Shown here: piece after piece, positions 30,261 through 37,968 of the stretch | Layout: the number at the start of each line of letters is the position of its first letter | Numbering within the stretch: the stretch's first letter is position 1 | DNA from: Ramlibacter agri | GTDB lineage: Bacteria; Pseudomonadota; Gammaproteobacteria; Burkholderiales; Burkholderiaceae_C | NCBI RefSeq assembly: GCF_012927085.1 | Contig: NZ_JABBFX010000006.1 | Coordinates: 62,001 to 126,000, forward strand | Direction of reading: 5' to 3' | Length of the DNA: 64,000 bases | The notes under the pieces: generated by a model | Database searches by the model: none | Told to the model about the DNA's origin: nothing | Seen by the model: only the letters and a program-made list of their open reading frames with translations | Position numbers and translations under genes: made by a program

Positions 30261-31716
30261 AGTGCCTCCATTTCCTCAGAGTAGAAAGGGCATCCTCGAC
30301 AACAGGCTTTGATATCCGCTGCAGTATGGATTTCGAAGGGATGGCGATCTCCTTAGCCTCACGGGGCTCCAGCTTAAGCATTCCACCCCCCAGGGGATGG
30401 CCTTCAATTTCCGAGCTCAGTTTTACAAACTCCGTGCTCCAGGATTCAAGCAGCGTGGCCCCGCCCCCCTTGCGCTTCAGGTGCACACCATGAACTGAAT
30501 TGCTGCACGTACAACTCGCTTCGTTTACAACAAGATTCGCTTGTACGCCAGACATGTAGGAAAGAAAGAAGTCCGGGACTTGCACGTCTGGAACCGAATA
30601 CCACGGTTCGCGCACGCGACACTTATAGGCCTCTCGCGCTAGCTGCCCAGCCTCTGTGTCCAAGTACCGCTCTACCGCTCTCGGAACCCGCTCATGCTTC
30701 GGAATGTGCAAAAGCAAAACCTGCTCGTCGTCCTTGCGCCATTTGTCAACGACGGCTGTCGTAAGCCTATCGCCACGTAGAGACGCGCCCTTACGTACGG
30801 TTGGTCTAAGAAAATCCTTAGGTATCCGCCACTGATGCGCATCCGATGGGCGCAGATGAAAGAAATCGTTGGCTCCGGTCACGTACCCGATCCCAATCGT
30901 CGCAAGCTCCCCAAACCGGTGTGTTCCTCGGTGTTCAACTATCTCCTGATAGAGCAACCGAGCTTCGCTGGTCATGAGAAACGGTCGAAGGCGCCTCTTC
31001 CACGTGGTGCGCCATACGTCCGCCGGGATGTTTTGGAATTGTCGCGGAGGAGCAGACATCTCACTGAATGCATCCAATGCAGTGAAGCGGATCTCGTTTG
31101 TCGATGCTCCATGCCCCTCGGCGTACATCAGCCAGCAATCTTCCGAAAGCTCTGGGAAGAGCTTCTCTCGTATTGCAACGATGTGCACAACCGCGAAGTT
31201 GGCGAGCAGATATTCAAGCAGGGGAGCCGAATAGGGAGCATGGCCGATTTCCGCTGGAACAACGAATGCCATCCGCCCCCCCCGTCTCAGCAGGGCTGCC
31301 GTTGCGACCAAGAAGGGGGCCCAGGACGATGCGAGCCCACTGAAGCGGACCCCAAGTCGAGAGCAAAAGGCCAACGCCCGGTCTCGGAGCTCACCTTTGA
31401 ACGTCTGATAGCGAATGAACGGCGGATTGCCCGCCGCGCACTCAAAGCGCTCCGACGTGTTGGAAGCCCAGGAAAAAAAGTCACCTTCGTGCACCAGCGC
31501 GCCAGGTGCACGATCCATTGCCTGCCTCGCGGCGTAGGGATCCTGCTCGATGCCAACAGCGTTTGGGTGACCAGCGATGAACTGACCATCGCCGCACGAG
31601 GGATCAAGCAAGCGGTCGCGCTCACTCCGCAGAGCCCATCGCAGGAGGCTACTGGCAACCTGGGGCGGCGTGTAGTACGCCCCGGCTTCCTTCCGATTCA
31701 AAGGTCGCTTGTTCAA
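30247..31716 (-). CDS. N6-adenine DNA methyltransferase (gamma-type, NPPF)
   Basis: A 489-residue DNA methylase that would protect host sites from the partner endonuclease. Motif X/I region: AGAYYTPPQVASSLLRWAL then LLDPSCGDGQFIAG (DPSCGDG at 38-44, binds S-adenosylmethionine); VGIEQDP; catalytic motif IV NPPF at 97-100. The C-terminal half is a likely target-recognition domain, as in TaqI/Eco57I-type enzymes. The start is TTG at 31716 (reads MNKRPLNRKEAGAYY); no in-frame ATG with better support precedes it. The rare start and the low GC fit tightly limited expression of an acquired system. The last 14 bases overlap the endonuclease start. Confidence 0.88.
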   Translation of the reverse strand: MNKRPLNRKEAGAYYTPPQVASSLLRWALRSERDRLLDPSCGDGQFIAGHPNAVGIEQDPYAARQAMDRAPGALVHEGDFFSWASNTSERFECAAGNPPFIRYQTFKGELRDRALAFCSRLGVRFSGLASSWAPFLVATAALLRRGGRMAFVVPAEIGHAPYSAPLLEYLLANFAVVHIVAIREKLFPELSEDCWLMYAEGHGASTNEIRFTALDAFSEMSAPPRQFQNIPADVWRTTWKRRLRPFLMTSEARLLYQEIVEHRGTHRFGELATIGIGYVTGANDFFHLRPSDAHQWRIPKDFLRPTVRKGASLRGDRLTTAVVDKWRKDDEQVLLLHIPKHERVPRAVERYLDTEAGQLAREAYKCRVREPWYSVPDVQVPDFFLSYMSGVQANLVVNEASCTCSNSVHGVHLKRKGGGATLLESWSTEFVKLSSEIEGHPLGGGMLKLEPREAKEIAIPSKSILQRISKPVVEDALSTLRKWRHYDSA

Positions 31717-31749
31717 TTTTCGCCCGTATCTCGCGAGGGGTGTACGTTT

Positions 31750-31763
31750 ATACAGGATTGTAT
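31750..31763. promoter_or_regulatory. Inverted repeat in the methylase promoter region
   Basis: ATACA-GGAT-TGTAT, perfect 5-4-5 arms, lies 34-47 bases upstream of the methylase TTG start. On the minus strand it overlaps -10-like hexamers TACAAT (31762-31757) and TATAAA (31752-31747), with no good -35. It is a plausible operator, perhaps for autoregulation by the methylase since no separate control protein gene is seen. Confidence 0.4.
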
Positions 31764-31802
31764 GCCGGACACCATCGCCCCGCTGCTACGGAGGGCGCCG
31801 AT

Positions 31803-32222
31803 CTACATGACGCGAAACAGGATGGCGTCCTTGTTGCCTGCGGCACGGGCGTAGAAACCAGTCAAGGCCTGGATCGCCTCCAGCACCTGGTCCACCGAGG
31901 CTTCCATCAGCGCGCCGGCGCAGCGCGTGCGCAGCTCGGGTTCGGCCAGCTGCGCGAGCTCGCCGGCCGTGGCCTGCACCTGCGCGGCATACGAGTAGCC
32001 GGCCATCGCGGGGATGGCGGTGGTCTGCTCCTTGCCGCAGGCGGCTTCGGCCTGCAGCACCTGGCTCAGCTCGTACCAGACGGCATTGGCCTGCGCGAAG
32101 CGTTCGCGCGGCTGCTCGCTGCCGCCGGCGGCCAGGAACTGGGCGTGATCGAGCTCGCCCGCCAGCAGGCGCTTGAGCTGGTCTTCGGAAAGCGCGTAGA
32201 AATCGCCGCCGCCAGAGTCCAT
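31803..32222 (-). CDS. Small conserved protein, DUF1877/YfbM-like
   Basis: A 139-residue soluble protein. The start at 32222 follows GGAGAGAG, a clear ribosome site, and reads MDSGGGDFYALSEDQLKRLLAGELDHAQFL. This 'YALSEDQLKRLL' opening and the closing LTGFYARAAGNKDAILFRVM recall the DUF1877/YfbM family, whose function is unknown. There are no membrane segments and no catalytic motif. It forms the right-hand flank of the restriction island. The family assignment is tentative. Confidence 0.65.
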   Translation of the reverse strand: MDSGGGDFYALSEDQLKRLLAGELDHAQFLAAGGSEQPRERFAQANAVWYELSQVLQAEAACGKEQTTAIPAMAGYSYAAQVQATAGELAQLAEPELRTRCAGALMEASVDQVLEAIQALTGFYARAAGNKDAILFRVM

Positions 32223-32359
32223 GGGCTCTCTCCTCGTTGTTGTGCGGTCGCGGGCCAATCTACGCGAGCAGGGGCGGCGCGTCGATGGCTGCGCGAAGAA
32301 CGGGCGCCATTTGCAGCGCCCGCGCCACGGTTAGGGCAGGCGCTTAACGCCTTTCGCAC

Positions 32360-32734
32360 TCACCTGTTGCAGGCGAGCCGCGCCTTGCGCTGCAGCACCA
32401 GCACGAGGAAGGCGATCAGGAGTGCGAGCGCCAACAGCACCGCGAAAGCATGCGGGATGCGCCCGGCGTGCCAGTAGCCGATGGTGATGCGATAGATCTG
32501 GAAAACCGCGGCCGCCAGCCCGACCCACCACGCCCACGCGTAGCGCGCCCACACGCCGATGCCCACCAGCAGCGCGATGGCGAACACCAGCCCCACTTCG
32601 GGCCGCAGCAGGCCGTGCAGCAGCGCGCCGAAGTTGCCGGTGTGCTGGAAGTGGGTGACGAGGCCGGCGATGCAGAGCGCAGCGTAGGCGAAGGCGCAGA
32701 GCGCGGCGATGCGCAGCAGGCCGAGTCCGGACAT
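32360..32734 (-). CDS. Small four-helix membrane protein
   Basis: A 124-residue integral membrane protein with four predicted helices: LLRIAALCAFAYAALCIAGL, LLRPEVGLVFAIALLVGIGVW, WAWWVGLAAAVFQIYRI and IPHAFAVLLALALLIAFLVLVL. I do not recognise the family. The start at 32734 gives a normal short N-terminus; longer open frame upstream runs through the repeat element and is unlikely. No neighbour on the same operon; a large hairpin repeat lies just upstream. Confidence 0.65.
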   Translation of the reverse strand: MSGLGLLRIAALCAFAYAALCIAGLVTHFQHTGNFGALLHGLLRPEVGLVFAIALLVGIGVWARYAWAWWVGLAAAVFQIYRITIGYWHAGRIPHAFAVLLALALLIAFLVLVLQRKARLACNR

Positions 32735-32774
32735 GTGTGATTCCTCCCAATCGTTGTCCCGCGAATATAGCCTT

Positions 32775-32848
32775 GTAGGGTGCGCAGCTTGCTGCGCACC
32801 GTGCGAGGACGATTCGGGCGCGGTGCGCAGCGAAGCTGCGCACCCTAC
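32775..32848. repeat. Nested palindromic repeat (GTAGGGTGCGCAGC family)
   Basis: Left arm 32775-32800 (GTAGGGTGCGCAGCTTG...) and right arm 32822-32848 are inverse copies differing by one missing C, with a 21-base loop. Each arm is itself a hairpin; on the left, GTGCGCAGC-TT-GCTGCGCAC is perfect. The right arm's outer end (CTAC on the plus strand) supplies the TAG stop of the neighbouring AEC transporter gene. The structure is like REP/BIME elements of other bacteria. Confidence 0.8.
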
Positions 32849-33810
32849 GAGAAAAGCGCAACGACTCCGGAGAAAGTGAAGAAGGCCGCCGCCGTCGTCA
32901 GCAGGATGATCCGCGCGATACGCCCCGTGTCCGCGCCGAAGCGCTCGGCCAGCAACGACACGTTGCTGGCGCTCGGGAGCGCCGCCACCAGCACCATCAC
33001 CTTCAAGGTGAAGGCATCGAGGCCCAGCCCCAGCGCCCGCGCGCCCAGGCCCACGCCCCACACCAGCAGCGGGTGCACCAGCAGCTTGGCCAGCGACACC
33101 GGCACGAAGTCGCGCAGCGGCAGCGGCGCGTGCTCCTCCTGCGCCGCCAGGAACTGCGAGCGCGCCAGCACGGCGCCGATGGTGAACAGCGCCACCGGCG
33201 AGGCCGAATCCGCCAGCAGGCCGATGGTGTTCATCACGGGCTTCACCGGCACCACGCCCAGCGCCGACGACAACCCACCCAGCAGGATGGCCCACGGCAT
33301 CGGGTTCAGCGCGACGCCCTTCAGCGCCTTCTTCGCCGCTTCGGCCGCGCCGTGTTCGTCCGCGCTGTCCAGGCGCGACAGCGCAATGCACAGCGAGCTG
33401 GTGACCACCAGGTCGATCAGGATGGTGAGGATGGCCGGCCCCGCCGCCGCGGCGCCCAGCAGCGCCACCAGCAGCGGCACGCCCATGAAGCCGGTGTTGG
33501 GAAAGGCCGCCACCAGCGCGCCGAACGAGGCGTCGTTCCAGCGAATGCGCGCATTCATGCTGAATTTCACGGTTCCGGCGACCATCAGCAACGCACACAC
33601 CACCCAGGTGAGCAGCGCGGACGGGTCCAGCAACTGCGCGATGGGCGTGCCGGCGCCGAAGCGATACAGCATGCAGGGCAGCGCGAAGAACAGCACGAAG
33701 GTGTTCAGGCCGCTGATCGCCTCCAGCGGCAGCATGCGGCGGCGGGCCGCCACGTAGCCGGCGAGCACCAGCGCGAAGAAGGGGAAGGTGACCAGCAGGA
33801 TGTCAAGCAC
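32845..33810 (-). CDS. AEC-family (auxin efflux carrier-like) transporter
   Basis: An inner-membrane secondary transporter of 321 residues with ten hydrophobic helices. Family features: FFALVLAGYVAARRRMLP at the N-terminus, GALVAAFPNTGFMGVPLLVALLG in the middle, and VMVLVAALPSASNVSLLAERFGAD in the second half, matching the two-repeat fold. The start is taken as GTG at 33810 (MLDILLVTFPFF), with AGGGA upstream; an in-frame GTG at 33840 is also open. Bacterial members move malonate, malate or other small acids, but substrate is not determinable here. Its TAG stop lies inside the repeat at 32775-32848, so the C-terminus may have been reset by that element. Confidence 0.87.
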   Translation of the reverse strand: MLDILLVTFPFFALVLAGYVAARRRMLPLEAISGLNTFVLFFALPCMLYRFGAGTPIAQLLDPSALLTWVVCALLMVAGTVKFSMNARIRWNDASFGALVAAFPNTGFMGVPLLVALLGAAAAGPAILTILIDLVVTSSLCIALSRLDSADEHGAAEAAKKALKGVALNPMPWAILLGGLSSALGVVPVKPVMNTIGLLADSASPVALFTIGAVLARSQFLAAQEEHAPLPLRDFVPVSLAKLLVHPLLVWGVGLGARALGLGLDAFTLKVMVLVAALPSASNVSLLAERFGADTGRIARIILLTTAAAFFTFSGVVALFS

Positions 33811-33925
33811 GGGGCGTATTGTCCCTGTAACACGTTCCACGGCTCGCCCCCGTCCCAGCCTGTGAAAGGATGCGCCGGTATCATCCCCCGCTGCTTCCCG
33901 TTTCTCCCGCAGCTACGCCCCATCG

Positions 33926-36013
33926 ATGTCCGGCCTGAATTTCGCCCAGCAAGAAGCCGTCAACTACCTGCATGGGCCTTGCCTGGTGCTGGCCGGCGCC
34001 GGCTCCGGCAAGACGCGCGTGATCACGATGAAGATCGGCCGCCTGATCCAGGCCGGCCTGGCGGCCAAGCGCATCGCCGCCATCACCTTCACCAACAAGG
34101 CCGCCGCCGAAATGCGCGAGCGCGCCAAGCACCTGATCGGCCGCGAGGCGAAGGACGTGCTGGTCTGCACCTTCCACGCGCTCGGCGTGCGCCTGATGCG
34201 CAGCGACGGCCACGTGCTGGGGCTGAAGCCGCAGTTCTCCATCCTCGACGCCGACGACGTCACGGGCATCCTCAAGGATGCCGGCGGCACCACCGACATC
34301 GCCACCGCGCGCCAGTGGCAGTGGACCATCAGCCTGTGGAAGAACAACGGCCTGAACGCCGCGCAGGCGCTGGCCCAGGCCAAGGACGAAAACGAGCGCG
34401 TCGCCGCCATGGTGATGGAGCGCTACGAAGAGCGCCTGCAGGCCTACCAGAGCGTGGACTTCGACGACCTGATCGGCATGCCGCTGAAGCTGCTGCGCGA
34501 TTTCCCCGAAGTGCGCGAGAAGTGGCAGAAGGCGCTGGGCCACGTGCTGGTCGACGAATACCAGGACACCAACGCGACGCAGTACGAGCTGCTGAAGCTG
34601 CTGGTGGGCGAGCGCGGCCGCTTCACCGCGGTGGGCGACGACGACCAGTCCATCTATGGCTGGCGCGGCGCCACGCTGGACAACCTGCGCAAGCTGCCGG
34701 TGGATTACCCGGAGCTGAAGGTCATCAAGCTGGAGCAGAACTACCGCTCCACCAGCGCCATCCTGCGCGCGGCCAACAACGTCATCCAGCCCAATCCCAA
34801 GCTGTTCCCGAAGACGCTGTTCTCCGAACTCGGTGAAGGCGAGCCCGTGCGCGTGGTCGATTGCGACAACGAGGAGCACGAGGCCGAGCGCGCCGTGGCG
34901 CGCATCCAGTCCATCCGCGCCAACGGCGTGTACAAGGAATGGAAGGACTTCGCCATCCTGTACCGCGCCAACCACCAGGCGCGCGTGCTGGAACAGGCGC
35001 TGCGCCGCGCGCAGATTCCGTACAAGGTGTCGGGCGGCCAGAGCTTCTTCGACCGCGCCGAGATCCGCGACCTGTGCGCCTGGCTGCGGCTCTGGGTGAA
35101 CAACAACGACGACCCAGCCTTCCTGCGCTGCGTGACCACGCCCAAGCGCGGCATCGGCCACCAGACGCTGGGCGCACTGGGCACGTTCGCCAGCCAGTAC
35201 AAGCTGTCGCTGTTCGAGGCGCTGTTCGCGTCCTCGCTGCCCAGCGTGCTGAACGCGCGGGCGCTGGGCAGCCTGCACGAGTTCGGCCGCTACATCAACG
35301 ACCTCGAATACCGCGCGCGCCACACCGTGGGCGCCGAGGACGCCAAGCGCTTCATGCTGGAATGGCTGAAGGAGATCGGCTACGAGCAGCACCTGTACGA
35401 CGCCGAGGACAACGAGAAGGTCGCGGCGGCGCGCTGGAACAACGTGCTGGAGTTCTCCGAGTGGATGGCCGGCCGCTGCGGCGGCCAGATCGACGACGCC
35501 GCCGGCGTGACGACCGTCGCCGAGACCAAGACCTTGCTGGAAGTGGCGCAGACCATCGCGCTGCTGTCCACCATCAGCGAGCGCGAGAAGGACCAGAACG
35601 TCGTGACGCTGTCCACGCTGCATGCTTCCAAGGGCCTGGAGTGGCCCAACGTGGTGCTGGCCGGCGTGGTGGAGGGGCTGCTGCCCTTCAAGCCGGAAGA
35701 GCTCGAGGCCGGCCAGGCACCCAGCGAAGGCGGGCTGCAGCGCATCCAGGAAGAGCGGCGCCTGATGTACGTGGGCATCACGCGGGCCCAGCGCTCGCTG
35801 GTGGTGAGCTACCCGAAGAAGCGCAAGAAGGGCCGCGAGATGGTGCACGCGCAGCCCAGCCGCTTCATCGCGGAGATGGCGCTGGACGTGAAGACCATGA
35901 AGGAAGACCCGCGCGAGAAGCTGAGGGCGCTGCGCGCGGAGTTCGCGAAGAAGAGCGCCGAGTCGGCAGCCGCGGCGGCGGCTGCTGCTGCGGGCGGCAG
36001 CGCGGCGGCTTGA
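33926..36013 (+). CDS. rep: ATP-dependent DNA helicase Rep (UvrD/Rep family)
   Basis: Superfamily 1A 3'-5' helicase that clears proteins ahead of the replication fork, 695 residues. Motifs in order: Q-motif LNFAQQEAV, Walker A LVLAGAGSGKTRVI (about 21-34), motif Ib TFHALGVRLM, Walker B VLVDEYQDTN, motif III VGDDDQSIYGWRGA, motif IV LEQNYRSTSAIL, motif V TLSTLHASKGLEWPNVVLAG, motif VI EERRLMYVGITRAQRSL. The C-terminus ends in a long Ala/Gly tract (SAAAAAAAAAGGSAAA), of low complexity. It shares one base with the next gene (TGATG), suggesting translational coupling. Confidence 0.95.
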   Translation: MSGLNFAQQEAVNYLHGPCLVLAGAGSGKTRVITMKIGRLIQAGLAAKRIAAITFTNKAAAEMRERAKHLIGREAKDVLVCTFHALGVRLMRSDGHVLGLKPQFSILDADDVTGILKDAGGTTDIATARQWQWTISLWKNNGLNAAQALAQAKDENERVAAMVMERYEERLQAYQSVDFDDLIGMPLKLLRDFPEVREKWQKALGHVLVDEYQDTNATQYELLKLLVGERGRFTAVGDDDQSIYGWRGATLDNLRKLPVDYPELKVIKLEQNYRSTSAILRAANNVIQPNPKLFPKTLFSELGEGEPVRVVDCDNEEHEAERAVARIQSIRANGVYKEWKDFAILYRANHQARVLEQALRRAQIPYKVSGGQSFFDRAEIRDLCAWLRLWVNNNDDPAFLRCVTTPKRGIGHQTLGALGTFASQYKLSLFEALFASSLPSVLNARALGSLHEFGRYINDLEYRARHTVGAEDAKRFMLEWLKEIGYEQHLYDAEDNEKVAAARWNNVLEFSEWMAGRCGGQIDDAAGVTTVAETKTLLEVAQTIALLSTISEREKDQNVVTLSTLHASKGLEWPNVVLAGVVEGLLPFKPEELEAGQAPSEGGLQRIQEERRLMYVGITRAQRSLVVSYPKKRKKGREMVHAQPSRFIAEMALDVKTMKEDPREKLRALRAEFAKKSAESAAAAAAAAAGGSAAA

Positions 36014-36429
36014 TGCGGCGCCTGCTCGCGCTCCTGCTGCTCGCCTGCGCCGGCACCGCCGGCGCGCAGGCGCCCTGCCCCGAGGCGTGGGAAGTGACGA
36101 CGGAGCAGATGCTCGGCGTGTGGCATGCCCAGTTCGCCGGCGAGTGGGACACCACCATCGTGCTGCTGGAGAAGCATCCCGACTACGCCGGCAACTTCCG
36201 CGGCGGCGTCAAGCGCGCGGGCGGCGTGAGCCAGGCGACCGGCGACGTCGACGAAGGCGACTTCACGCTGGAGGAATCCGCGGACGGCGTGCACATCACG
36301 GCGGCGTGGATCGGCGAAGTCGTCGACGGCTCCTGCGGCAAGGAGATCCGCGGGACGTGGAAGGCGGATGGGGCGAAGGAAGGGAAGGACTTCGTGCTGC
36401 GCAAGGTTACGCCCGCAGCTCCTCGTTGA
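36013..36429 (+). CDS. Small exported protein of unknown function
   Basis: A 138-residue protein with a clear signal peptide (MRRLLALLLLACAGTAGAQA). The mature part (VTTEQMLGVWHAQFAG ... FRGGVKRAGGVSQATGDVDEGDFTLEESADGVHITAAWIG ... GTWKADG) looks like an eight-stranded lipocalin-like or avidin-like small barrel, and it has three Cys near the ends of the chain. No family recognised. The ATG overlaps the rep stop by one base. The 3' end overlaps the convergent DUF3079 gene by 23 bases. Confidence 0.7.
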   Translation: MRRLLALLLLACAGTAGAQAPCPEAWEVTTEQMLGVWHAQFAGEWDTTIVLLEKHPDYAGNFRGGVKRAGGVSQATGDVDEGDFTLEESADGVHITAAWIGEVVDGSCGKEIRGTWKADGAKEGKDFVLRKVTPAAPR

Positions 36430-36610
36430 GGTCCACCGGCACGAAGGGGTCGGACCCCAGGTGCTCCCACCCTTCCCCGAAAGTCTCGATCGGATGCTGC
36501 GTCCGCTCGGTGCCATTGCCGCAGATCATCTCGTCGGCCTTGCAGTAGCGGTCGCAGCCCCAGCAAGTGCGCTCCGGGTGCGCGGGATGGATCGGGAATT
36601 TCTTGGCCAT
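36407..36610 (-). CDS. DUF3079 small cysteine-containing protein
   Basis: A 67-residue cytosolic protein beginning MAKKFPIHPAHPERTCWGCDRYC and containing a four-cysteine pattern (CWGCDRYC ... MICGNG) that could bind zinc or a metal cluster; this matches the DUF3079 family of Betaproteobacteria. Function unknown. It is the last gene of the leftward nirK-nirV-SCO1 set, five bases after the SCO1 stop, so it may belong to the same transcript. The 3' end overlaps the convergent exported-protein gene. Confidence 0.85.
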   Translation of the reverse strand: MAKKFPIHPAHPERTCWGCDRYCKADEMICGNGTERTQHPIETFGEGWEHLGSDPFVPVDLNEELRA

Positions 36611-36615
36611 GGCGT

Positions 36616-37185
36616 TCAGGCCACCGTCTTGCGCACGGCCGCGACCAGCGCCGGGTCCGCCGGACCCAGCTTGCCGGACTTCGCGGCAATGCGGCCCTGG
36701 CGATCCAGCAGGCTGATCACCGTGGAGTGATTGAACTCGCCGTTGGCCAGGCGCCGGTACTGGATGCCCAGCACGGCGGCCACCTTGCGCGCGGTCGCTT
36801 CCTCGGCCCGTGCCAGCACCCACTGGCCGTCGCAGCCATGCGCCTGCGCGGCCTTCTTCAGCACCGCGGGCGTGTCGCGCGCGGGGTCGAAGCTCACCAT
36901 GAGCACGCGTACATTGGCGCGCTCGGGGGCGGGCAGCGCACGCAGGGTGGCCTGCACCGTCTCGAAGATCATCGGGCAGACCATGTCGCACGAGGTGTAG
37001 AACATGCTCGCCAGCACCGGCAGGCCCTGCAGCGAAGCGAGTTGGAAGGCGTTGCCGTCCTGGTCGGTGAGCGTGGCGTCGAGGCGGTAGATGGAGTCGC
37101 CCGGTGCGTTGGTGGCAAAGGCCGGCAAGGCAGCGAGCGCGCCCAGCGACAGCAGCGCCGCGCGGCGTGAATACAGGGTGTTCAT
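36616..37185 (-). CDS. SCO1/SenC-family copper chaperone-like protein
   Basis: A 189-residue exported thioredoxin-fold protein. A signal peptide with a twin-arginine feature (SRRAALLSLGALAALPAFA) is followed by the copper site: C66 and C70 in FYTSCDMVCPMIF, and H153 in GEFNHSTV. SCO proteins deliver or reduce copper for cuproenzymes, classically the CuA centre of cytochrome oxidase. Here the gene overlaps nirV by four bases downstream of a copper nitrite reductase gene, so supplying copper to NirK is the natural inference. The signal peptide and all three ligands are intact. Confidence 0.9.
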   Translation of the reverse strand: MNTLYSRRAALLSLGALAALPAFATNAPGDSIYRLDATLTDQDGNAFQLASLQGLPVLASMFYTSCDMVCPMIFETVQATLRALPAPERANVRVLMVSFDPARDTPAVLKKAAQAHGCDGQWVLARAEEATARKVAAVLGIQYRRLANGEFNHSTVISLLDRQGRIAAKSGKLGPADPALVAAVRKTVA

Positions 37186-37958
37186 GATTGTCCTTTCGCG
37201 GGACGCACGCAGCGGAAGCCCAGCGTGCTGGTGCTGTCCGCGGCGTTGAGCGACGACAGCAAGGCGATGCGCATGAGCACCGCGTAGCTGTCGCGATCGA
37301 TGATGTTGATGGCGCCGGCGCCGCAGAACTTCAGCAGGTCCGGGTCGCCCTGGGTGCGGCTGTCGCCGGCGATGAAGAGGGCATTGAAGTCGTCCACCCA
37401 TTCCCAGACAAGGCCGTGCAGGTCGCGCACGCCCCACAGGTTGGCTTCGCCGCCCACGCTGGCCAGTGCTTCGCCGCCCGGCTTCTCGTACCAGCCCAGG
37501 ATGCGGCGGGTCCAGGCCGGGTCGCGGCGCGCGTCGGCGCGGCTCGCATCGGCCGCGGCAGCGTATTCCCATTCCAGCCAGGTCGGCAGGCGGCCGCCCT
37601 CTTCCTCGCAGAAGGCGCGGGCGGCGAACCAGCTCACTTCGGTCACCGGCATGTCGGCGCGCAGGCCCGGATCCACCGGCGTCTGCCACTGCAGCAGGTA
37701 GCGCGCATCGGCCAGCACGGAAGGCGCCTCGCCGCGCCGCCACTCGGGATGCGCCTGCACGAAGGCGGCGAACTCCGCCACCGTGACCGGCAGCGCGCGC
37801 ATGGCGAAGGGCTGCACGTCCACTGGCGTCGACAAGGTCGGCACCGCCCCCTGCGGCAGCACGCTCTCGAAGCGGCCACCGGGCAGGTCCACGTAGTTCG
37901 CGGCCTGCGCCGGCGCCGCGAGCGCGGCCAGCAGGGCGAGGACGGGCAGCACCTTCAC
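37182..37958 (-). CDS. nirV: NirV-like formylglycine-generating-enzyme family protein
   Basis: A 258-residue exported protein of the SUMF1/FGE fold. Signal peptide MKVLPVLALLAALAAPAQA, then GGRFESVLP, PVTVAEFAAFVQAHPEW, MPVTEVSWFAARAFCEEEGGRLPTWLEWEYAAAA, GVRDLHGLVWEWVDDF and STLGFRCVRPA, all fold signatures. Genes of this type (nirV) commonly follow nirK in denitrifiers, and this one starts 10 bases after the nirK stop. Its biochemical job in nitrite reduction is not established. It ends in an ATGA overlap with the SCO1-like gene. Confidence 0.88.
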   Translation of the reverse strand: MKVLPVLALLAALAAPAQAANYVDLPGGRFESVLPQGAVPTLSTPVDVQPFAMRALPVTVAEFAAFVQAHPEWRRGEAPSVLADARYLLQWQTPVDPGLRADMPVTEVSWFAARAFCEEEGGRLPTWLEWEYAAAADASRADARRDPAWTRRILGWYEKPGGEALASVGGEANLWGVRDLHGLVWEWVDDFNALFIAGDSRTQGDPDLLKFCGAGAINIIDRDSYAVLMRIALLSSLNAADSTSTLGFRCVRPAKGQS

Positions 37959-37968
37959 GACGCTCTCC

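Larger units (their letters stand above)
29306..31802. mobile_element. Low-GC restriction-modification island
   Basis: This 2.5-kb stretch is clearly A/T-richer than both flanks (many 60-base lines are near half G+C, against two thirds or more outside) and uses codons such as AAA, TCA, CGA and TTG that its neighbours avoid. It holds exactly two overlapping genes, a putative endonuclease and its methylase, and nothing else. It sits between chromosomal-type small genes, 10 bases from one and about 86 from the other. There is no integrase, transposase, tRNA or obvious flanking direct repeat, so the mode of insertion is unknown. Confidence 0.75.

Noticed and set aside
29652..30284. A 210-codon plus-strand frame opposite the endonuclease gene
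   Set aside because: No family resemblance or good ribosome site, and the minus strand is better supported by its overlap with the methylase.
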